DNA from: Symbiodinium natans | Taxonomy: Eukaryota; Sar; Dinophyceae; Suessiales; Symbiodiniaceae | NCBI GenBank assembly: GCA_905221605.1 | Contig: CAJNDS010002261.1 | Coordinates: 1-64,000, forward strand | DNA length: 64,000 nucleotides | Reading direction: 5' to 3' | In this document: positions 11,455-22,439 of the stretch, piece after piece | Numbering within the stretch: position 1 is the stretch's first letter | Layout: the number at the start of each line of letters is the position of its first letter | Made by a program: the position numbers and the translations under genes | The notes under the pieces: model-generated | What the model was told of the DNA's origin: nothing | Seen by the model: only the letters and a program-made list of their open reading frames with translations | The model's database searches: none

Positions 11455-12294
11455 TCACGCCTGTGACACGATGCGCGTCTTGTCCCACCTCCGTGGCACC
11501 GGGACAGCTTCCTCGCAAATGGGATCAGGCATGGCCGCCGACGGAGGTGTGGAAGATGGTGAACTGGAAGCCGTTCGTCGGGCGCAAGGCGACTGCTTTC
11601 GGGTGATGCTGCCTAGCCGCTTGGCGGTGGCTATGCTTCTGTCGATGTCATTGGCTTCACCCAAAGAGGGCCAATGACTGATGTCCTGCGGGACCTCCTG
11701 TGGCTCCTTCACTGGCACTGGCACATCGCAAAGGGCCAAGACCTCTTCTTGGGGCTCCCAGTCCAGCATGGCACCGTGGGTACGGCGCTGGGCCTTGGTG
11801 AGGGTTGGATTTGCTTCCCGCCTGGGGCGCCAAAGGGCCTGGATCGGGGTCCCCTCTGCCATGGTAGCTGCACACTGCACTGAAAGCCACAGTGCCTTCA
11901 GCTCCACTGAGTCAGCACTCTGGATGATCTGGTCGGTCCTCTTGCCGCGCTTGACGCTGCCCCAGGAGTCATAAAAGACCTCCCACTTTGCAGCCCAGAA
12001 GAGGCCGTCCCCGCACATCGGGATCCAGCGCATGTAGTTCTCCACCTCCGCAAGCACGCAATGCTGCATAGTTGCTGTCATGCCATGGCGTGGTGAGGTC
12101 ACACGGCTGCAAACCACAAAATACCACGAAGCCATCACAACCCCAAAGATCCACATGCCCTGCCTTGTGCTGAAGGCTGTCCCGGTGCAAGTAAACTCCC
12201 GGACATCCTGCAAGTATCCGGTCACCTGGGCTTTGCTTTCCGGGGCGTGCCCGGGTCCCAGAATGCCTACTATTTTGTGCGGCATACCCCGCAA
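11455..12294 (-). CDS. Hypothetical protein, 279-codon open frame
   Basis: A long minus frame with balanced composition. It includes a Trp/Tyr-rich stretch (MWIFGVVMASWYFVV, then VLAEVENYMRWIPMCGDGLF and WAAKWEVFYDSWGSVKRGKR), a charged middle (LTKAQRRTHGAMLDWEPQEE) and a Ser/Pro-rich end. No known family is recognised. It lies downstream of, and on the same strand as, the jacalin/PDZ frame, so it could be a later exon of that gene or a separate gene. The annotated ends are simply the open-frame limits; splice sites were not resolved. Confidence 0.38.
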   Translation of the reverse strand: MRGMPHKIVGILGPGHAPESKAQVTGYLQDVREFTCTGTAFSTRQGMWIFGVVMASWYFVVCSRVTSPRHGMTATMQHCVLAEVENYMRWIPMCGDGLFWAAKWEVFYDSWGSVKRGKRTDQIIQSADSVELKALWLSVQCAATMAEGTPIQALWRPRREANPTLTKAQRRTHGAMLDWEPQEEVLALCDVPVPVKEPQEVPQDISHWPSLGEANDIDRSIATAKRLGSITRKQSPCARRTASSSPSSTPPSAAMPDPICEEAVPVPRRWDKTRIVSQA

Positions 12295-12688
12295 TTATCA
12301 GGCATTATCAGGCATGCGCTACTCATCTGTGCTCATTTCAAGGGTTTGGGGATGCTTGGGGCTCACTTAGTGGAATTTAGGGTCCTGAGGATGTTCGGCC
12401 CTAGCTCTTGCTACTTCAGTGCTACTTCAGGTCCGCCGCCTTTGGATTCGTCCTTGCTGGGGAACAACTCGCCGTGGTACACGATAGAGTAGAGAGCCTG
12501 ACAGAAGCTTAGGTGTCGGGCTCGGGGGGTGGAATCCACTGCAAGACAAGTCCGCAGATGCTACGCATGACCCTTTGATCGCAATCAACATCAACATACA
12601 GTTACTGACGAAGCCTGAAAACCAGATGTTGCAAAATGTGCACCAAAGGCGGCCACGGTGAAGCGTAGAAACAAGAACAAGCCCTTAC

Positions 12689-12940
12689 AAGTGGCACGGC
12701 GTCACTTGTTAGCACCTTCTTGGTTCTGGTATCAATCGAGCATTCATCGCTCCGAGTGAAGGTATCAGGACCGGATCTAGCCAGCACGAGGTGACATTGA
12801 CTACAATTCCCGGAATCCTGCCCGGCCTCCAACTTGCAGCCATGCCAGCCGCGTTGCCAGTCGCCCTCGCGCAGCTGAAATTTCTCGAAGGGCTTCCATG
12901 GGACTTTGTACCATCCATTGGCCTTCTGTTCCTTGGCAAC
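12689..12940 (-). CDS. Exon, probably of the jacalin/PDZ gene
   Basis: After a TTGAG acceptor near 12941 the minus strand reads KEQKANGWYKVPWKPFEKFQ, LREGDWQRGWHGCKLEAGQD, then SGNCSQCHLVLARSGPD and TKKVLTSDAVPL, ending at a canonical GT donor (CCACTT|GTAAGG, 12688). Composition is strongly coding; Trp, Cys and His are frequent. No family is recognised. It lies about 40 bases below the end of the jacalin/PDZ frame and on the same strand, so I infer it is the next exon, the short spacer being an unusually small intron. Confidence 0.45.
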
Positions 12941-12980
12941 TCAAGCCCAATACTGAAAGCACCAGAGCACAAATTCCATG

Positions 12981-14345
12981 CTAGGTGACTGAATGCAGCC
13001 TGGCTTCCGGCTCACCCAGAAGATCCCTTAGTGACCTGCCGTAGGGGCCTGGGCGCGTCTCGAAGAAGCTGTTCAAGAAGCCGTCGACATCCGAGATGGA
13101 TGCTGCAGGACAATGCGGCTGTGAAAGCTGATGCCTTGCAGCCGCTCCCCAAGTGAGGACTCTCTCAGGGGACGCGGCCGACGCTGTGTCAGCAAGATTC
13201 CATTCGGAAGGGCCGCCGCACGCTGCATCATCAAATGGAGGCACGGGCAGTCGCACTGTCTGCGCAAGAGCCGTGACTGGAGTTGAAGCGGGCTGGTGGT
13301 ACGAGTTCGGTTGCGTAAGCAGCTCATGCATGTTGGGCAGTCGGCTTTTCTTCAAGCGACGATTCCACTTTGACTTATTGGAATCTGCCTGGCACTGGGT
13401 CTTGGTGCTGGGTGGAGTAGCTTGGCCCTCCTGCATCATCGCACGGTTGCAGGCATCGAGGGCTGCGGATCCCTTGGCCAGCTTCACTTGCAGAAGTTCT
13501 TCAACTTTAGTCGCTCGGCGCGGAATGTACTGAACAAACGTCATCCTTAGAGGCCTTGCCTGCAAGGCCGTCTCAAGCTCCTCTGCGGACTCCATTTCGC
13601 GGGTAAGGGCGCCATTCACACGGACAATCCTGTCGCTCCAGCGCAAGCCATGCTGCTGCGCCCACCCACCCAGAGCGAGCTCTATGCCATCCTGCTTAGG
13701 CACGGTAGGGCAGCGGAATCCCAAGTCGCAGTTCTCAGTGACCTCAAACTGAACGGGATTGCCGAAGAGTGGCCTCTGCAAAGCTCCAATGACACTTCCC
13801 TCCGAAAAGATCAGCCTGCAGATTTCGTAGGTGTAATCAGCCTTCATCTCTGCAAAGGGCTTGCCTTTCTTCTGCCTTCTTTTGCCCGCAAAGGACATTA
13901 CTTTGCCCCGGCGAGTTCTCAGCGTCACAGTGTGCGCCAAGTAGTATTTGTCTTGAATGGCGTTGGAACTGTAGCCCGATACGCCTACGATGTAATCTCC
14001 ATCCTCCAAGCTCTGCCACTTGACTTTCCTCTTTCGGCAAGCGGCGTCGTCTGCAATGTCCATTGCTGCACCGTCGTCATCCAGCAGGCATCCCTTTCGG
14101 AGCCCACCTTCGAATTCGAAGATCAGGCCGTGCATGACGTAGCCCAGCCCGGCGCCGATGCGCTTCAGCTGTCCGGGCTGGGCCTTCAGGTCCATCGACG
14201 TGGGCTTGGAAGCCATGGCGCCCAGAAGATGGAACTGATTCTGTCGCGAATCAAAGCCTATGATGGCTTGTACTTTGATGCACTTCGCACATAAATGGGC
14301 TGTTGTGATGTGTCCTGTGTCCGTCTTCGAGCATGAGAGGGACAT
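12981..14345 (-). CDS. Jacalin-like lectin plus PDZ-like domain protein
   Basis: A continuous minus frame of about 454 codons from the first true ATG (14345; a second, MASKPTSMDL, is at 14216). Residue numbers count from 14351. Residues 66-190 resemble a jacalin-type beta-prism lectin: GYVMHGLIFEFEGG, then GDYIVGVSGYSSN, then YYLAHTVTLRTRRGKV followed by FAGK, giving the typical 'G(D/E)YIxxVSGY' and 'VxLxTxxGKxxxF' strands. Residues 205-275 resemble a PDZ domain: LALGGWAQQHGLRWSDRIVR then VNGALTREM and LRMTFVQYIP. The rest (280-456) is Lys/Pro/Ser-rich and probably disordered. Jacalin domains bind glycans and PDZ domains bind C-terminal peptides; the pairing suggests an intracellular glycan- or scaffold-binding role, but this is inference. 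No signal peptide is seen. The stop at 12981 may be intronic read-through, since an exon-like piece follows at 12940. Confidence 0.62.
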   Translation of the reverse strand: MSLSCSKTDTGHITTAHLCAKCIKVQAIIGFDSRQNQFHLLGAMASKPTSMDLKAQPGQLKRIGAGLGYVMHGLIFEFEGGLRKGCLLDDDGAAMDIADDAACRKRKVKWQSLEDGDYIVGVSGYSSNAIQDKYYLAHTVTLRTRRGKVMSFAGKRRQKKGKPFAEMKADYTYEICRLIFSEGSVIGALQRPLFGNPVQFEVTENCDLGFRCPTVPKQDGIELALGGWAQQHGLRWSDRIVRVNGALTREMESAEELETALQARPLRMTFVQYIPRRATKVEELLQVKLAKGSAALDACNRAMMQEGQATPPSTKTQCQADSNKSKWNRRLKKSRLPNMHELLTQPNSYHQPASTPVTALAQTVRLPVPPFDDAACGGPSEWNLADTASAASPERVLTWGAAARHQLSQPHCPAASISDVDGFLNSFFETRPGPYGRSLRDLLGEPEARLHSVT

Positions 14346-14569
14346 CACCACAGTTCAGCTCCAGCGCTCTCAACAGTTCAGGCGGTCATGCCAAACATCT
14401 GACCGACATGACAGACCCCAAAGTCTCAGGTCAAGGGAGCTTGCAAGTGCGCCTGCTTTTCTCGGCAGCCCTTTCACGGCAGCCTGAGGCTAGGTGCAGT
14501 GTACTGAAGCAATCTGGCTGCTGCAAATCACAACCTCCCCACAAAAAGGAAGCAACATGAGGCCATCAG

Positions 14570-14823
14570 TCTCCACAAAACGAGTCCAAGCAGTAGTTCA
14601 GCAATATGGGTCTTCTGCCCTGAAGCAGCCACTCGAGTGCCCGGCCTCGTGCAGCGAGAAGGCCCTGACAAGCGCGGTTTCGAGTCAGTCTTGGATTGCC
14701 CTTCTTTCTGAAATTTGCTTGGGCCGCCCAGGCAGCAGCGAGGGCAGAATCAGGTCTTTCGGGCTCGGGCGTGTTGTGGGGCATCTGTAGTGGCTGAGGC
14801 TGTTTATCGGGCCCTATGAGCAT
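14570..14823 (-). CDS. Possible 5' exon upstream of the jacalin/PDZ frame
   Basis: An ATG at 14823 opens a minus frame containing DSALAAAWAAQANFRKKGNP and LLAARGRALEWLLQGRRPI. It is Ala/Arg-rich and looks moderately coding. It could be a first exon of the gene below it, or chance. Confidence 0.22.
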
Positions 14824-15400
14824 CTAGGACATGCAGCTTGTAGATTCAGGATGTTTGGGGTTTGGGGTAGGTCCCCCCTGGCCATGGATCGAGTGCAGGA
14901 GCTTGTATGTCATTCGCTGTAGATCCCACACCCGAGGCCTAACTGAACGCCGACCTCCCCCAAGCCCTGACATCTCAAGACGTAAGGTGTCGCTGATGCC
15001 TAGTGTACCCGCCTGGGCCGCAAAACTCGACCAAACTCTGGAACTGTCAAAGTCCAGCCATACGCCGAGACCTTGCTGAACTCATCCTGCCGGCAGCTCT
15101 TTTCTGGACTCGTGTTTGCTCGGCACATACCTGTTTCGTACTGTAACAGCCACTGTCGAGGATTGGCGGTGAACGATGTCAACCAAACATCCGGGGGTGG
15201 CCCGGGGTTGGCGATCAGAATTGGGCCACTGTGCTCTACCAACATGGGCACGGCGTGTCCCTGCATGATGCCAATGCAACATGATCCCTACGGCTCCGAA
15301 ACCATTGAAGTAATGACAACGGCCTCCTGAAACGGCCAGTATGAGAACAAGCGTTGTGCGGGCGCGCTTGGGTTGATGAACGAAGGGCTGCTGTGTTAGC

Positions 15401-15532
15401 TTGGTTACATCTGGCGGTCGTTTCGAGGGTCCCAAACTTGTGAAACACTTCACCGACGATTTTGGGGGCTTTGGGCCTGAAGACCTGCAGAACATCCCTG
15501 GAGCCCTAAGCTCGCAGCTTCATGACTTCTAG
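15401..15532 (+). CDS. Candidate terminal exon, unknown protein
   Basis: The plus strand reads LVTSGGRFEGPKLVKHFTDD, FGGFGPEDLQNIPGALSS and ends QLHDF with TAG at 15530-15532. It is well balanced and acidic, typical of real coding sequence. A TTAG acceptor-like site precedes it. The adjacent plus frame 15522-15776 (SNARLHEKLTDLRVQDF) is a second, weaker possibility. No domain is recognised. Confidence 0.33.
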   Translation: MVTSGGRFEGPKLVKHFTDDFGGFGPEDLQNIPGALSSQLHDF

Positions 15533-15779
15533 AATGAACACATCGAATGCAAGACTGCATGAAAAGCTGACAGACTTGAGGGTCCAAGATTTCTCCACCA
15601 GCTGCCTCCAAACGCCCAAACTTTACATCCTCAGAGCCATACACCTTGTAATCCTAAAAGCCTTCAACAGCCTACATGCAAGGAAGCGGAGCTCGACAAT
15701 TCCAGACCACTGTGCCCGGCCCCAACCCCCAAGCACCCTCAGCCAAGACAACATGGCCAAACAACCTCCGCCTTAGAAG

Positions 15780-16976
15780 TAGAGGGCGTCAAAAGCTCAG
15801 AGTGGCATACCTCCTGGCCAACACCTCACCTTGCCGGCGTAATCTAGGGGCCTGAACAATTGGAATAGGGTTTTGGGGGGTTATTATAGTAGAACTACTA
15901 AGGGAACATAAGGGAATATCGAAATTATTCCGACCCCTATTTTAGCCCTTCCCTCCCCTTCAGCACCAAGCAGGCCTCGGCTGGCCACTTCCGCCGGCTC
16001 GTCTCTGAGCCTTTCCTTAGAGTACATCGTGCTACCACGTGAGTCAAAGCGAAGACCTATCTCTGACAAATGACAATACATACTCCCCCCCCCCCCTGCA
16101 CCCCCCCAAGTTGTTTGCCCAACTCGATCTGGGAAGGGGAGATTTGGTCAAGTCATGCTTGGGGAACGACAACTGTAACCGTCTCATTCTGTAGCAATGC
16201 CCTGCCATCGAACAGTTCCCTCAGGTTGGCTGGGTGTCCGACACCCACCTCTGAATGCAATGCCGCGCACGTACCTGCGCTGCTCAGCTGATGTCCTAAA
16301 CGGCTCAACGGAGCTCCCTGTGGCGTTCCTTCTGCTGCAAGCTTGCTGCTGCGCGCCGGTTGCATCTCTCCAGCTGCTGCTGTCGTTGAGGTTTGGCAGA
16401 GGGCACCCAGTCTGCCAAGCCGATGGACGGCCGTCCATTGTGCTGCACTTCACCACCAAATGTCTATAACAGCGCCATGGGAAGAATGATTTACTGTCTT
16501 CTTATAAACTTTGGAGTCTGCAGAGTCTTCAGGAGGCAGTCGGCAGCTAGCACGGACAAAAGATTCCGCTCAATGCGTGGAGACAGCCTCAGGCTGTCCG
16601 CAAAATGCCGTCACCCGCTCTAGCTCGGCAGAAACGCTGCGGGGTTCCAATCTGTCCTCACGTGCATGGAAGGTGCTCAACTTTCAGGATCCTTCGGGCA
16701 CAGGCATCTTGACTTCAGGCAGTCTGTGATATCCCCTGCCTTTTTGACTGCAAGAAGACGCGGAGATGGATCGAACCAACTACTAACTGTGCTATTTACA
16801 TCTCCTATGACATCCGTATGAGCAACGTATGAGTAAGTTGACCTGCCAAGACATGGAGGTAGCATCTGTATGCACATGCGCGTCCCGTGCTTGAAAAGTC
16901 GCTCAGTAGACGATGCCCCTGCGCGGCAAACAAACATTCAAACAGGCATTAATACCGAGTCCAGCGCGGTGTGAAG
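15780..16976. other. Stretch without a supported gene
   Basis: Contains a C10 run near 16085 and open frames on both strands (16184-16469) that overlap each other. No splice-consistent exon was found. Confidence 0.35.
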
Positions 16977-17352
16977 GCGAAAAATCACGTCGAAAAAACA
17001 CGCCGAATGCACAGCAACAATGCAGCCCCCACCTTTGGACATGGTTGGTGCCACGCTTGCCGATGTCGTAAGGATACTGCACAGCAGAGGCTTAGAGGCT
17101 GGAGAAGCTCTGTCCATCGGCATACGCAAGCCGTAACAGTATGACTCATGATGATTGCAAAGATGTTCCAATCTACCTCCGCAAACCGCAAAGGATACCG
17201 AATACTTCGTGCGTAGGCTTGAGGATGCACAGGATAATTGGGTTCAGGCTCTGGACCACTGAGGCACTTGATCATGCACATCGCTTGCATCTGACCGCAC
17301 CTTGTGCAGGGGCCTCTTGAACAGCCTGGCATCGGAAAAAGGTGTCGTGTAA
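16977..17352 (+). CDS. Last two exons of an unknown gene
   Basis: Exon A (16977-17132) starts at AAG|G and reads ITSKKHAECTATMQPPPLD, then MVGATLADVVRILHSRGLEA and GEALSIGIRKP, ending at CC|GTAACA. The intron runs 17133-17309 (GT to TGCAG). Exon B (17310-17352) continues in phase as GLLNSLASEKGVV and a TAA stop. The join keeps phase (CC+G = Pro) and gives a natural C-terminus with an amphipathic helix. An alternative frame over 17310-17561 is also open and coding-like, so exon B is less certain. Function unknown. Confidence 0.45.
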
Positions 17353-17799
17353 TTGCGGCTACTGCCGTTACAGTTCACATTCCCAGTCCGGGGTTGGCAG
17401 CTGCCAGTTTCCCAGATGCCCTAGCGCAGATGACTTCGAATGTTCCTGCAGCCATGATGATTCCCAGCATGCCCGCATGCAGACCAGTTACCTGGCATCT
17501 CGACATCAAAAACGGACATCGCCATCAAAACGGTGATGTGTGCATCAACCACCGGAAATAGAGAATCTAGATAAGAAGCCTTAAGGGCAAGGGATCGTCA
17601 CATGCAATTGCAATCTTGCCGGAAAGACTTGTGCACGCTGTCCTCGCCGTCGTCATTCCACTGCCCCGGCATCATGTCTTCCGGGACCCTAGGGAACAGA
17701 AGGTGTATTCGAAGAACCGGGAAGCCAGATCCACCCAAACCGCGGGCCGTAGGTGTGGGTAACATAAAGCAGGTACCTCTTACCCCCACCCCCCACCCC

Positions 17800-17870
17800 G
17801 ATCCCCCACACTCCGCCACTCCGCCGCCCCCCCCCCCCCGCCCCCCCCACCCCACCCTCCACATCCCGAC
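17800..17870. repeat. C-rich low-complexity block
   Basis: CCCCACC-type sequence giving Gly/Pro frames; followed by telomere-like GGGTTTAGGG words to about 17945. Confidence 0.7.
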
Positions 17871-18099
17871 CTTTCATCGCTCAGTTTTGGGGTTAGGGAT
17901 GTGGGGTTTAGGGGTTCAGGGTTTAGGGATTGGGGCGGCTTAGGGTCTAAGGGTGTTGAGTTCTGGGTCGAAGGCCACCAACCACAAGGTATTCGGCGCT
18001 GGGTGCGCAGCAGCAAGTGCCAGCCCTTCAGTCGGTACTTCTTGTTCCTCTTCATTTCCTGGCAGCTCGGCGGGGTGTGGCTTGGTTTTTGAGGTTTGT

Positions 18100-18857
18100 A
18101 AACTTTTTGCTGCCCTTCATATCAGCATATATGTCCCTGGCTATATGTAACCTTGAATGCTGTCCTCTGTATTACCCGACATTATCTGCATGAAACCCAT
18201 AATTCCTGACCCTGCAATTGCCCTAGAAGTTATCTTTTATCGCAGCTTTTTGGCACCTGTGGTAACGAACCTTGCATGACAACCCAGGACACTAAAATAG
18301 GGTCATGTACATGTACATATTTATACATCAATAAGATATGTGATATGTGTAAACATGTATATTTACATGTGTATATATATATATGGTCAATTCTCAAAAC
18401 GCTACTTATCCAAAATGTATCGCAGAATGCGCATGTCCAAGATAAAAACGTACCTGCCGTATAGGAGACGAGAAAGTACAATATTCTCATCTAAAACCCA
18501 CATTTACCTGGGAAACGCGCTAGCGCGGACTATGTATTGAGTCTCTTTTAGTTAAGTCTCAGTCGTTTTTATGGTTACATTTCTACTTGTATTTCCGTCG
18601 AGCGCAGATCGGCTCCCAACAGGTTTGTGAAAATGACTAGCACCTGTATGCGCGTGTGCGACAGTGACACAAGCACAACAGCGATTCAGAGACGGTATAC
18701 CCTTCAAGAAGAGTTGTTGGGACTATGAAGGGGTAATGTTACGTTAGGGTAAGCTTACGAAAACGGTCACATCGCGGCCCCAACTTTGGAGGCCAAAATG
18801 CATCAAAGATCTTTCCGCCAATCGAGGCCCTAATGACAGCCCATCGACACCAAAAAG
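18100..18857. other. AT-richer stretch with (TA)n
   Basis: Contains ACATGTACATGTATATTT words and a short (TA)n run at about 18372-18384. No gene is seen. Confidence 0.4.
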
Positions 18858-19127
18858 TTACTCGTCTATGTAGTCCTCATCCTTCAGCTCCACATCCAGG
18901 CTGTCAACCGCCACCGTCATCAGGCCGCAAATTGGCTTGACTGCACTGTGGGCATCCCAGATGGCCGAACCAAGAGCCACCTCCGCTGCCTTTTGGTCCT
19001 TCCCTGCTGCCAGCCGCCAGCAGTGCTGCAGCGCCGTGGGGTCCCGGGTGACGCCCGCAAGTCTACCTGCAAGCCGCACCACTACGGCATTGCGGTAGAT
19101 CTGTGCCAGGTAGGGTGCTCCACCCAT
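18858..19127 (-). CDS. C-terminal exon, acidic tail, unknown protein
   Basis: From an ATG at 19127 the minus strand encodes 89 residues: MGGAPYLAQIYRNAVVVRLA, GRLAGVTRDPTALQHCWRLA, then QKAAEVALGSAIWDAHSAVK, and an acidic end SLDVELKDEDYIDE before TAA (18858-18860). The composition and acidic end look genuine. The frame is open further up to 19313, but that part is less convincing. Helical and Ala-rich; no family recognised. Confidence 0.42.
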   Translation of the reverse strand: MGGAPYLAQIYRNAVVVRLAGRLAGVTRDPTALQHCWRLAAGKDQKAAEVALGSAIWDAHSAVKPICGLMTVAVDSLDVELKDEDYIDE

Positions 19128-19387
19128 CGTAGGGTTGAGATGCCTGCTTGATAAGCTTTTGCTTGAGACAAAACGGAAGCAGACGCAAATGAGTTCGCCT
19201 TTGCATATGAAACCGCCGCCTGGCAGGGCCTGGCAGACTACTCTGCGCGTCTCGCTTTCCGATAGCTGCAAGCTCCTAAACACAGAATGCCTGCAGCCAC
19301 GCGAGCAGGGCACTTAACTGGCAAGACAAGCCCGAGATCTCAACGCCCAAGCCCTCCACACAGCCAGCCTGCCGATACTTACCATTA

Positions 19388-19770
19388 CTCTTACCCTTAC
19401 TCTTGGTCTTACTCATACTCTTAGTCTTAGTCTTAGTCTTACTCTTCCTCCTACTCTTACTCTTACTCTTACTCTTGCTCTTACTCTTTACGCTTACTCT
19501 TACTCTTACTCTTACTCTTCCTCTTCCTCTTATTCTTACTCTCTTACTCTTACTCTCTTACTCTTACTCTCTTACTCTTACTCTTACTCTTACTCTTAGT
19601 CTTACTCTTACTCTTATAGTAGTCTAACTCTAACTCTGACTCTGACTCTAAACTCTAACCCTAACTCTAACCTCTACCTCTAACTCCAACTCCACCTCCA
19701 CCTCTGCCCCTGTCCCTGCCTCTACCTCTACCTCTACCTCTACCTCTACCTCTACCTCGACGACGACGAC
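19388..19770. repeat. (CTTACT)n then (TCTAAC/TCTACC)n hexamer array
   Basis: CTTACT-type hexamers with variants to about 19622, grading into CTAACT, CTCCAC and CTACCT units to 19757, then GAC/TAC triplets. The steady drift of the unit along the array suggests local slippage with point mutation. Confidence 0.95.
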
Positions 19771-19779
19771 TACTACTAC

Positions 19780-21015
19780 TATTACTAGTTGTTGGAGGTT
19801 CACGGGTAGTTAACACTGGGGTGAGGAGCGCCCTTGATTGGCTTGTAAGACAAAACTTGCAACCCTTTCAGAACATTCTTTCCCCCTGAACAACCTAGTT
19901 AAAGAAGCCAGAAACCTCTAAGCAGAAGACCAAGACCTTGCCGCGGGCACCTGCTTGCTAGGCAGCTCTTTCATGATAGCCTCGAGTCGCCAGGCCCTCT
20001 ACGGTTTTAAGGGTTATGGGCCCTGTGCGGCACCCTAACAGCTGAAAGAAATATTGTCCAGTAGACCCTCCCTTCAAACCCCACAGATCAACAATGAGCA
20101 GTAAGGAACCCAAACAGCTAGAAGCCACAGTTATACACCAATACGCTGTAGGTATTATAACCGATAGAACCCATGACAAGTAGACTGCGGCAGAACCCAA
20201 AATAACCCAGAAAAGCCGGAGGTAGAGCTCAATAAACCTGTAGGTCAGAACCCCGGGAGGCCCATTTCCCCAGCAAGCAGGCGAAGGTGATCGGGGTTTA
20301 GGGCTTCGGGCGTGGGGCCAGCGCGTTGCGGAATCATACTTTGGGACAGCAACCGTTTCAGACAGCTTTTTGAGAAATTCTGCTTGTCGTGTTTCGCTGT
20401 GCTGGAATGGGGCTGACGAATCCCTAAACCCACAAAGCCACCAGCTTTGGGGCGCCAGGCCTCAGGGTCTGTGGCCTTGTCCAGTTCCTCCGTCAAGAGA
20501 TGGCCCTGCACGTCGGGCCAGGTCTCTAGATTACGTCACGTTTGTGGCGGAACCCTAAGTGTGGTCCTAGGATTTTTCTGGGGGGGGCACGGTGCGTGGC
20601 CTTAACATGTGGTTCTAGGGTGCAGAGCTAGTTGCTACGGGTCTAAGCAACATGCATGGTCGGTTCTCTACATCATGGTGCCTCTCTGACACGCGATTCG
20701 AGTGAAGGGGATGGCTATTGGGGGCTTTGGGGGCTTTTTTGAGGGTTTCGATGCTTAGGGCTTTGGTTGGATCGACACAGATGCAACCCTACAGTCTAGA
20801 CCCGAACCCTACAGTAGCCCAGACCCCCCCCGGCCCGAAGCTTGCCCTAAACCCTGAACCCTGAACCCTAAACCCGAAACCCTCACTTAAAGGCCGTCGC
20901 TCCAACTTCCGGGCGCCCACGCCAACTTAGGGCCGTTGAAGGGCACGGGCTCAGTGAGTCCAAGACCTTAGGAGATGGAGAGTAGAATGTTGCGATCATG
21001 TAATAACATCATGCT
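19780..21015. other. Gene-poor spacer
   Basis: Contains telomere-like words (for example 20840-20885) and a G8 run near 20580. Open frames (19958-20200 and 20245-20511, minus) show no motif. Confidence 0.4.
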
Positions 21016-21985
21016 TTGCAGAGCCTAGATCTCCCAAGCGAGAAAATGACTCTGAGCCTCTTTCCCAGACGATCAACAGGACCCACCTGTGAAGGTCTCT
21101 GCTTGAACCCCAAGAGAGGCTCCTCAAACAGGGCCCAGCTCCCTCCTGTTGAATCGGGCTTCAAGCGTTTCCCACCCCTTTTGGAACTGATCAGCTTGTG
21201 CTGGACTTACAAACTGAAGCTCGCAAAGGGAAATAGCGCGACTCTCGTCGCTCGGAGGCTGCCTTTCCATCGCGTGAAACGGACTCCTGTGACTTCATGC
21301 TCACGCCCGAGCACCCGGCGTCGCCCCTCTGTTCGCATCCACTGCTTCCAAGCTTCGTCGAAGGCCCTGGGAAGCTAAGAGGTTGAGGACGAGATCGCAC
21401 CCTAAACCCGAAGTCCTCCATCTACAACACACTTCTTGCAGGTGCTATGGATACTTGCAATGATGTAACCCTACTTTGCGTACTTATAAACCCAGTTAAT
21501 GTGAACTTTGAAGCCTAGGCCCCAAAGCCTGGGCCCCACAGTAACTCTTTGCTAATATCTAAACTTTTGGGGCACCGGGCTCTTTCTGCTTTCGGAGCGT
21601 CCGTCGGCGGGCCAACTGGCATGCTCGAGGGCTTGGGGCTTCAGGATCTTAAAGCTTTAAGGTTTAGGGAGTTTAGGGAATGAATTTCAGGTGTGCGGAC
21701 TTTAGAGGGGCCTTAGGGATGTTGGAGGTTTGGGGATTTGATGATTATTCGTTGTCCGGCACAACAAAACTCCCTCGACAAGCCTGTCCTCGAGTCAGCT
21801 GCTGATGGCTGATGTGTATTCTTTGTCTATCATACCGGTGTTGCGATGGTCCTTCGTGGTTGTGGCATGTGTCGGCCAATCCGAAAGTTCAGCAAGGTGG
21901 CACTCTCTCTAAAACTGATCTTACCCGTGCCAGACCTCCCAGACCCACCGCCCCACCCTGAACTGCGCCTTTGTTTGTTGTTTTT
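21016..21985. other. Spacer with one moderate open frame
   Basis: A plus frame at 21016-21378 (120 codons, Ser/Arg/Pro-rich) is open but has no motif. Decayed TTTAGGG words occur at 21650-21740. No gene is supported. Confidence 0.3.
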
Positions 21986-21989
21986 CGTG

Positions 21990-22132
21990 GGGAGGCGGGG
22001 GGGGGGGTTAAGGCGGGGGTGTTGGGTGGTTGGGTGGGGGTGGTTGGGGGGGTGGTTGGGGGCATGGTTTGGGGGTGGTTGGGGAGGTGGTTGGGGGGGT
22101 GGTTGGGAGGGTGGTTGGGAGGGATGTGGGTA
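21990..22132 (+). repeat. G-rich (TGGTTGGGGG)-type minisatellite
   Basis: Closely spaced G runs (GGGGGGGG, GGTGGTTGGGGG and so on) on the plus strand. Could form G-quadruplexes. A (TC)n run follows at about 22163-22184. Confidence 0.9.
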
Positions 22133-22439
22133 CGGAAGCAGCCTAAACTAATGAAGACATACTCTCTCTCTCTCTCTCTCTCTCTACGTCATCATGCTGC
22201 TGGCACACGAGCACACATTACCAACAGCCCGTTGCAATCCCGCCAGCAGTGCCCGCATGTTGTAATCGGCTCTCCACTTGCCTTGGTTCAACTGCACTTC
22301 TAATGTGCACGCCACTGACTGGTCCGCATGCTCATCATCCTGCATGCTCATGCTCATCGTATGAGGAATTTTCCGTGTAGCCGGAGTTGGGCCGACATTA
22401 GCATGGCACAGGAACATGCAGGAGGCTAAGCGGCTAATC

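Noticed and set aside
13153-14294. Plus-strand frames of 126 and 214 codons
   Set aside because: They lie antisense to the jacalin/PDZ frame, which has recognisable motifs.
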